A stretch of 10,624 bases of DNA from positions 1 to 10,624 of the forward strand of contig SKSV01000182.1 of assembly GCA_007122815.1 (NCBI GenBank), in the 5' to 3' direction. The position numbers were made by a program, and so were the translations under genes. The notes beneath the pieces are model-generated. The model had not been told where the DNA came from. It searched no databases and saw only the letters and a list, made by a program, of their open reading frames with translations. Below, in pieces: positions 1 through 5,700 of this stretch. The stretch is from Trueperaceae bacterium. Lineage in GTDB: Bacteria > Deinococcota > Deinococci > Deinococcales > Trueperaceae. How positions within the stretch are numbered: position 1 is the first letter of the stretch; each line of letters begins with the position of its first letter.

Positions 1-513
1 ACGCAGACGAGGTCGATGTTCGGGATGCAGAAGCTGCAGCCGGAGATGCAGAAGCTGCAGAAGAAGTACAAGGACGACCGCGAGAAGCTCAGCCAGGAGA
101 TGATGAAGCTGTACAAGGAGGCGGGCGTCAACCCCGCCGGCGGCTGCCTGCCGATCTTGCTGCAGATGCCGCTGTTCATCATCCTGTGGCGCGTCTTCGT
201 GAACTTCGAGTTCAACGAGGGCTTCCTCTGGATCCCCGACCTCGGCCTCTCCGATCCCTTCTACATCCTGCCGGCGCTGTACGTCGCAGTGATGCTCGGG
301 CAATCGTGGTACTCGGCGCGGAACAACCCGAACATGTTGCGCCAGTCGATGATCATCAACCTGGTGTTCGTGTTCATCATCATCAACTTCCCGTCAGGGG
401 TGCTGGTGTATTTCGTGGTAAGCATGGGCGTGCAGGTGTTCCAGTACTGGCTGCTGAGCCGGGGACAGCCACCGCCTCCGGCGCCGGCCGTGCCCGCCAA
501 GGCCAAGGGATGA
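1..513 (+). CDS. yidC: YidC/Oxa1 membrane protein insertase, C-terminal part (5' end outside window)
   Basis: YidC inserts and folds inner-membrane proteins, alone or with SecYEG. The reading frame is open from base 1, so this is the last 170 residues of a longer protein. Residues 9-46 form the charged amphipathic cytoplasmic hairpin typical of the family (MQKLQPEMQKLQKKYKDD, then LYKEAGVNP). GGCLPILLQMPLF (47-59) is the family signature opening a membrane helix, followed by hydrophobic segments at about 87-104 and 118-152 that include INFPSGVLVYF (128-138). The tail is short, rich in proline and alanine, and weakly basic (SRGQPPPPAPAVPAKAKG). It lacks the long basic tail that binds ribosomes in some YidC2 proteins. 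khpB starts 12 bases downstream, the usual bacterial order. The family call is secure from the signature. The N-terminal part cannot be judged. Confidence 0.96.
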   Translation, partial: TQTRSMFGMQKLQPEMQKLQKKYKDDREKLSQEMMKLYKEAGVNPAGGCLPILLQMPLFIILWRVFVNFEFNEGFLWIPDLGLSDPFYILPALYVAVMLGQSWYSARNNPNMLRQSMIINLVFVFIIINFPSGVLVYFVVSMGVQVFQYWLLSRGQPPPPAPAVPAKAKG

Positions 514-515
514 AC

Positions 516-520
516 AGGAG
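516..520 (+). promoter_or_regulatory. Shine-Dalgarno site for khpB
   Basis: AGGAG lies five bases before a GTG codon at 526, just after the yidC stop. It decides the GTG start, since the next in-frame ATG at 604 would remove 26 residues and has no comparable site. Confidence 0.8.
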
Positions 521-525
521 CTGCC

Positions 526-1182
526 GTGGCTGAACGCGACCTGGATAGCTACCTCGAGGGTCTGGGCATAGACGTCGACGACGACGGAAGTGCCGAGGAA
601 CCGATGCTCCGTGATCTCGAGGAGGAACCGGAGGAGGTCGAGGTCGAGGGCGAGGTCGAGGGTGAGGGCGAGATCCTGGACATGGAGACCGCCATGGGCG
701 CCTACGGTATCGGGGGCGTCATCCCGGACGACCTCGATCCGCGCGAGCGCGCCGAGACGTTCCTCGTCCACCTGCTGCTCGATCTCGACGCCGCCTACTC
801 GGTGGACGTCAGCGACCGCGAGGACGAGATCCTCGCGGAGATAAGCGGCGGCGACGCCGGCCGCCTGATCGGCAAGGGTGGCCGCACCCTGGCTGCGCTC
901 GAGTTCCTCTCCAACGCCGTGGTCAACAGGGGCGACGCGGATCCGGTGCGCGTGGTGATCGACGTTGGTGGCTACAAGCGGCGGCGCGACGAGCGTCTGC
1001 GCCAGACCGCCCACCGTGCGGCCGGCAGGGTGCGCAAGAGCGCGCAAGAGGTCGAGCTCGAACCGATGAGTGGCGCCGAGCGGCGCATCGTGCACATGGC
1101 GTTGGCCGACGAGGAAGACGTGATCACCGAGTCCACTGGCGAGGGTCGGGCCCGGCGGGTGGTCGTCAAGCCAGCGGACTGA
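526..1182 (+). CDS. khpB: KhpB/Jag-type KH-R3H RNA-binding protein
   Basis: This is a 218-residue single-stranded RNA-binding protein of the KhpB (Jag, SpoIIIJ-associated) family. In other bacteria KhpB works with KhpA in post-transcriptional control of cell division and envelope growth. A KH-type domain spans about 73-145, with the GxxG loop GKGG at 116-119 inside GRLIGKGGRTLAALEFLSN. An R3H domain follows at about 150-216, with its R-x3-H pair at Arg186 and His190. The N-terminus is unusual. It shows no recognisable Jag_N domain but has a strongly acidic low-complexity stretch (about 16-50) with VEVEGEVEGEGE, encoded by reiterated gaggtcgag-like DNA near 628-670. The GTG start is set by the AGGAG at 516. 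The gene sits 12 bases after yidC and 4 bases before prmC, so co-transcription is likely. Confidence 0.93.
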   Translation: MAERDLDSYLEGLGIDVDDDGSAEEPMLRDLEEEPEEVEVEGEVEGEGEILDMETAMGAYGIGGVIPDDLDPRERAETFLVHLLLDLDAAYSVDVSDREDEILAEISGGDAGRLIGKGGRTLAALEFLSNAVVNRGDADPVRVVIDVGGYKRRRDERLRQTAHRAAGRVRKSAQEVELEPMSGAERRIVHMALADEEDVITESTGEGRARRVVVKPAD

Positions 1183-1186
1183 GGGC

Positions 1187-2050
1187 GTGCCGCACCGCCT
1201 GCCCGTCGAGTTGGGTGCGGCGCTGAGGCATGCCGAAGAGCGCTTGCGCGACGCGGGGGTCGAGAGCCCGGCGGCGGACGCCGCCTGGCTCGTCGAAGCC
1301 GTCAGCGGTCTCTCGCCTAGCCGCCAGAAGCTCCAGCTCGCCACACGCCTGCTGCCCCAGGCGCGCCGCCGCCTGAGGCGGCTGCTGGAGCGCCGCGCCG
1401 CGCGTGAGCCGCTGCAGTTGGTGTTGGGCGAGACGGAGTTCTTCGGTCTGAGCATGAGGGTGCGGCCAGGCGTGCTGGTGCCGCGTCCCGAGACCGAGGT
1501 GCTCGTCGAGCTGGCGCTCGCGGACCTGCCCAGGACCGAGGGCACCACCTTCATCGACGTCGGCTGCGGCAGCGGAGCCGTGGCACTGGCCGTCGCCGCG
1601 GCGCGCCCCGCTGCTCGAGTGCTGGCGAGCGATCTCGACCCGCGAGCGCTCAGGTTGACGCGTCACAACGCGCGGGCGCTGGCGCTGGCGGTCAGCGTGC
1701 ACCGCTCCGACCTGCTGGCTTCGGCGCGGCTGGCCGCGGCGGTCCGGCAGGCGGACGTGCTGGCCGCCAACCTCCCGTACCTCGGCCGAAGCGAGGCCTA
1801 CTCGCTCCCTCCCGAGCTCACGTGGGACCCGCCGGAAGCGCTGCTCGCCGGCAGCGATGGGCTCCTCCTGGCGCGTCGCTTACGCGCCCAGGCTTGGCGC
1901 CTGCTGAAGCGCGGCGCCGTGCTCTGGCTCGAGCTGGACGCGCGCAACGCCGGTCTTTACGCGCGCGAAGCGCGCATGCTCGGCTGGCGCGAGGTGCAAC
2001 TAGCGCCCGACCTGGTCGGGCGGAGGCGCTTCGTCAGGACGGTTCGCTGA
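1187..2050 (+). CDS. prmC: Peptide chain release factor N5-glutamine methyltransferase PrmC (HemK)
   Basis: PrmC transfers a methyl group from S-adenosylmethionine to the glutamine of the GGQ motif in release factors RF1 and RF2, which speeds translation termination. The 287 residues match the family length. An N-terminal helical release-factor-binding domain (about 1-75) leads into GETEFFG (81-87) and PRPETE (99-104). The methyltransferase fold has the SAM-binding loop DVGCGSG (124-130), an acidic strand end ASDLD (147-151) and the substrate motif NLPY (195-198). PPEALLAGSDGLLLARRL (215-232) is the usual downstream block. The common motif is NPPY, so Leu196 is a departure, although the Asn and Tyr that matter are present. 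The GTG start follows the khpB stop by four bases with GAGGG almost touching it, suggesting translational coupling. A TTG at 1211 is an alternative start. The last 51 bases overlap the convergent lspA. Confidence 0.93.
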   Translation: MPHRLPVELGAALRHAEERLRDAGVESPAADAAWLVEAVSGLSPSRQKLQLATRLLPQARRRLRRLLERRAAREPLQLVLGETEFFGLSMRVRPGVLVPRPETEVLVELALADLPRTEGTTFIDVGCGSGAVALAVAAARPAARVLASDLDPRALRLTRHNARALALAVSVHRSDLLASARLAAAVRQADVLAANLPYLGRSEAYSLPPELTWDPPEALLAGSDGLLLARRLRAQAWRLLKRGAVLWLELDARNAGLYAREARMLGWREVQLAPDLVGRRRFVRTVR

Positions 2051-2575
2051 AGCCTGGTCGTCAGGTCGCTTCGCTGAAGCGCGGGGCTCACGTACCAGCC
2101 CGCTCAGCACCAGCAGCGCCGCGCCGATGACGATGCACGCGTCCGCGACGTTGAAGACCGCGAAGTCGAACCAACCCACCTGGAAGTCGATGAAGTCCAC
2201 GACGTAACCGAGCCGCAGCCGGTCGAGCATGTTCCCGAACGCGCCTGCGAGGATCAGCGCGGCGGCCCCGCGCGTCAGGCTCGAGAGGTAGGGGCCGCGC
2301 ACCAGCAGGTACGCGACCAGCGCCACGCTGACCACGAGGTTGAGCAGACCCAGCACGACCGTGGCGTCGATCAGCACCGGCCCGACCACCCAGTTCAGGT
2401 CGCGCAGCAGGCCGAAGGCGGCGCCGGTGTTGCGCGTGTGGGTCAGGTGGAAACCGAGACCCAACGTCACGTCCCGCACGCCCAGTGGAACGTTCGCCGC
2501 AACCCAAGCCTTGGTGAGCTGGTCGACGACGACGAGCCCCGCCGCGGTTGCCAGGGGTGTCCAACGTCGTGGCAT
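2000..2575 (-). CDS. lspA: Lipoprotein signal peptidase II (LspA)
   Basis: LspA is the inner-membrane aspartyl protease that removes the signal peptide of diacylglyceryl-modified prolipoproteins just before the lipid-bearing cysteine. From the ATG at 2573-2575 the protein has 191 residues and about four membrane segments (near 7-23, 64-92, 101-117 and 144-162). Conserved blocks are VDQLTKAW (17-24), TRNTGAAFG (47-55), FGNMLDR (113-119), VVDFID (125-130) and FNVADA (141-146). By family knowledge the catalytic pair is Asp127 (VVDF) and Asp145 (FNVAD). The frame is open further upstream, but homology starts at this ATG. No Shine-Dalgarno precedes it, and a TACACT box ends eight bases before it, which suggests a leaderless or nearly leaderless mRNA. 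After about residue 162 there is a hydrophilic tail with two 9-residue repeats that is not part of the normal family fold. The gene overlaps prmC by 51 bp. Confidence 0.95.
   Translation of the reverse strand: MPRRWTPLATAAGLVVVDQLTKAWVAANVPLGVRDVTLGLGFHLTHTRNTGAAFGLLRDLNWVVGPVLIDATVVLGLLNLVVSVALVAYLLVRGPYLSSLTRGAAALILAGAFGNMLDRLRLGYVVDFIDFQVGWFDFAVFNVADACIVIGAALLVLSGLVREPRASAKRPDDQASANRPDEAPPPDQVGR
2027..2080. repeat. 27-bp imperfect tandem duplication across the prmC stop and lspA tail
   Basis: Bases 2027-2053 and 2054-2080 match at 22 of 27 positions, sharing TCGTCAGG and the 11-mer TTCGCTGAAGC. The first copy holds the prmC stop (TGA, 2048-2050). The second copy holds an equivalent TGA at 2075-2077 in the same frame. 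Read on the other strand, the two units encode ASAKRPDDQ and ASANRPDEA in the LspA tail. The second unit also contains a small hairpin, CGCTTC-gct-GAAGCG, at 2067-2081. Confidence 0.8.
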
Positions 2576-2583
2576 CGCGGGGG

Positions 2584-2589
2584 AGTGTA
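2584..2589 (-). promoter_or_regulatory. -10 box of lspA, probably leaderless
   Basis: TACACT on the minus strand fits the TANNNT form of a -10 element and ends eight bases before the lspA ATG. Transcription would start at or within about two bases of the start codon. No clear -35 is seen: at a 17-base spacing the sequence is GTCGCA. Leaderless genes with TANNNT so placed are common in Deinococcus. Their use here is an inference. Confidence 0.5.
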
Positions 2590-2617
2590 CCGCGCCCCGG
2601 TCCCGATGCGACCGCGG

Positions 2618-2623
2618 TACACT
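2618..2623 (+). promoter_or_regulatory. Candidate -10 box for the glutamate dehydrogenase gene
   Basis: TACACT on the plus strand is the mirror of the lspA box. Transcription from it would start near 2630 and leave a leader of about 80 bases before the ATG at 2712. No -35 is recognisable (CCCCGG at 17-base spacing), so use of this box may need an activator or may be wrong. Confidence 0.35.
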
Positions 2624-2645
2624 TGGTATCAAACCGTGCATACCC

Positions 2646-2666
2646 GCAGGCAGCGACCGCGCCTGC
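2646..2666 (+). promoter_or_regulatory. Small hairpin in the putative gdh leader
   Basis: GCAGGC (2646-2651) pairs with GCCTGC (2661-2666) across a nine-base loop. The heptamer CCAGGTC then occurs twice, at 2669-2675 and 2681-2687. The stem is short, no uridine run follows, and no known riboswitch class is recognised, so a regulatory role is only possible. Confidence 0.25.
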
Positions 2667-2711
2667 TACCAGGTCGCGCCCCAGGTCATGCCGCGAGAGG
2701 CGGAACGCACC

Positions 2712-5700
2712 ATGCCGGCGACGATCTCCCAGGTCAACACGCACATCAACCGAGAGAGCGGCGAGCGCGTCGAAGTGCTCGCCGCCTTCTCCGGGAAGCT
2801 CTTCGGTAAGGCGGACGAGGCCTTCTTCGAGCAGTTCGACGCCGAGACGCTCGTAGCGATGGCCAAGGGGGGACTCGACTTCGTCGACGGTCTGGGGGAT
2901 GCACCTTACAGGGTGGAGGTGCGTAGCCCGAGCTACCGCGTCGACGGCTGGGAGGCCCCCTTCACGCTGGTTCGCCTGACGCTCCCTGACCGCCCCTTCA
3001 TCGTGGACTCCGACCTGAACGAGCTCCGTCGCCAAGGGGTCGAGCTGGTTCACATGCTGCACCCGATCTTCACGGTGAAGCGCGACGAGGGCGGGCGCGT
3101 GGCGGAGGTCGCCGAACCCGGCGCGAGCCTCGGAAACGGCGCCGAGCGCCTCTCGTTCGAGCTGTTCGTGATTGAGCGCGAGGACGACCCGGAGCGCTTG
3201 GAACGCCTCACGGCGTCCATAGAGAGGGTGCTCGAGGACGTCATCCTCGCGACCGACGATTACGAACTCATGCGCGAGCGCGCGATCAGCACGCGGGAGT
3301 ACCTGCTCGAGCTGCGCGCGCGGTGCGCCGGCGGCCCCCACGAGGAGCGCGCGGACGAGCTCGAAGAGTACGCCGCCTTCCTCGACTGGTTGCTCGACGA
3401 GCACTTCGTCTTCATCGGTTACCGCGAGTACCGCATCCTCGAGCAGGGAGGCGAGCGCGCTCTGCAGCTCGCACCCGACTCGGGACTCGGCATCCTGCGC
3501 AGGGAGGACGACAGCGGGTACCGCGACCCCGTCCCGTTGAGTCAGATCCCCGTCGACCTGCGCGAGCGCATCCTCGGGAACCGCGTCATGGTCGTCACCC
3601 GAACCAACATCGAGAGCACCGTGCACCGCCCGGCCCGCATGGATTACGTCGGCATCAGGCAGCTCGACGACGAGTGGCAGCCGGTGGGCGAGAGGCGTTT
3701 CCTCGGGCTGCTGACGAGCAAGGCGCATATGACCGCAGCCGAGCAGATCCCGATCCTGCGTCGCACGCTGCGGAAGGTGATCGAACTCGACGGGTCTCCA
3801 CCGGGATCACACGACTACAAGAACATCGTCGGGACCTTCAACAGCCTCCCCCGCAGCGACCTGTTCGGCGCCGACCCAGCCTCGCTGCTGCGCGAGATCC
3901 GCACGGTGCACAGCCTGGAGCAGGAGCGAGGCGTGCGCCTCACGGTGCGCCCCGACCCGCTCGCGCGCGGCCTGGCGGTGATGGTGATCCTGCCGCGCGA
4001 CCGCTTCGACGCCGACGTGCGCAGACGCGTCCAGCAGCACCTCAGCGAGGCGCTGGGAGCCTCCCACGTCGATTACCAGCTCGCGATGGGCGAGGACGAG
4101 GCGCAGGTGCGAATGCACTTCTTCCTCACCACCGACGTGTTGCTGCGCGACGTCGACGTGAGGGGGCTGGAGCGCGAGGTGGGGGAGCTGGCACGCAGCT
4201 GGGAGGACCACCTGCGCGAGCGCCTCTTGCAGAGGTACGGCGAGCGCGACGGGCGGCGTCTCGCGGCGCGTTACCTGCACGCCTTCGACGATCGCTACCG
4301 CGCCGACACGAGTCCAGGACGCACGCTGAGCGACATCGAGCAGCTCGAGGCTCTCGGCTCGGGCCCCGTGCGGGTCGACCTCGTGAACCCGCTCGACGAC
4401 AGGCGAGGTGGCGACGCCACGCTGCTGCGCGTGTACCGCACCGACCGCCGCCTGGCGCTCTCCGACGTGCTACCCACGCTCGAGAACCTCGGTTTCAGGG
4501 TGCTCGAGCAGAGCACTTACCGGATCACGGTGTCGGGAGAGGAGCGCAACCTGGTCGTGTTCCGCGTCCAGGACCAGGGTGGGAACCTGATAGACGTGCG
4601 CGCTCACGGCGAGCGACTCATCGACGCCACCACCAAGCTGTTGCGCGGTGAGGGCGAAGACGACCGGCTCAACCGGCTGGTGCTGTACGGCGGCCTGACC
4701 TTGCGCCAGGTGGCGGTGTTGCGGACGCTGCAGATGTACTACGGCCAGCTCGTAGCGGTGGTCAGCCGCCGCTTCGTGAACGAGACGCTGCTCAGCCACC
4801 CGAGCACCGCCCGGCTGCTCGTCGAGGTCTTCTCGACGAAGTTCGACCCAGACCTGAACATGGGTGAGGAGCAACGCGCGGCGCGCCTCGAGGCGGCGCG
4901 AGAAGCGTTCTTCGACGAGCTGACGCAAGTCGACTCCTTGCCGGAGGACCAGACGCTGCGCGGCCTGCTGGACCTCATCGACGCCAGCGTGCGCACGAAC
5001 TACTACCTCGACCGGCCGTACGTCTCCCTGAAGATCGACTCCCACGCGGTGGCGGTGATGCCCGAGCCGCGCCCCCGCTTCGAGATCGCGGTCGAGGGCC
5101 CCGACCTGGAGGGGACCCACCTGCGCGGCGGCCTCGTCGCGCGCGGCGGCCTGCGTTGGTCGGATCGGCCCGACGACTTCCGCACCGAGGTTCTGGGCCT
5201 GATGAAGACCCAGATGACCAAGAACGCGGTGATCGTGCCGGTTGGTTCCAAGGGCGGCTTCGTCGTGAAGCGCCAGCCCAGCGACCGCGAAGCCTTGCGC
5301 GAGCACGTCAAGGAGCAGTACAGCGCCTACATCCGGGCCCTGCTGGACGTGACCGACAACGTGGTGGGCGAGCGGGTCGAGCACCCGGCTCGGGTGCGCT
5401 GCTACGACGGGGAAGACCCCTACCTCGTGGTGGCCGCCGACAAGGGCACCGCCACGTTCTCCGACCTGGCCAACGCGATCGCCGCCGAGTACGGCTTCTG
5501 GTTGGGAGACGCCTTCGCCTCCGGTGGCTCGCAGGGTTACGACCACAAGGCCGAAGGCATCACCGCGCGCGGAGCCTGGGTGGCGGTCGAGCGCCACTTC
5601 CGTGAGATGGGGCGCGACCCCATGCACGAGCCGTTCACGGTCGTCGGCATAGGCGACATGTCGGGAGACGTGTTCGGGAACGGGTTGCTGCAGAGCCCGC

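Larger units (their letters stand above)
2584..2623. repeat. Perfect 11-bp inverted repeat in the lspA/gdh divergent promoter region
   Basis: AGTGTACCGCG (2584-2594) and CGCGGTACACT (2613-2623) are exact reverse complements separated by 18 bases. Each arm ends in an outward-facing TACACT -10-like box. A second partly overlapping palindrome, CGGTC (2598-2602) with GACCG (2610-2614), lies inside. The symmetry could be a dimeric-regulator operator, paired promoters, or both. Confidence 0.75.

Noticed and set aside
394..1554. 386-codon open frame on the minus strand
   Set aside because: It is antisense to yidC, khpB and prmC, all supported by motifs, and its Ser/Arg-rich translation looks like a shadow.
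2340..2711. Upstream extension of the glutamate dehydrogenase frame by 124 codons
   Set aside because: It runs antisense through the conserved LspA coding region and through the divergent promoter region, and its translation does not resemble the enzyme family.
2088..3728. 546-codon open frame on the minus strand
   Set aside because: It overlaps lspA in another frame and the gdh N-terminus in antisense, with no recognisable domain.
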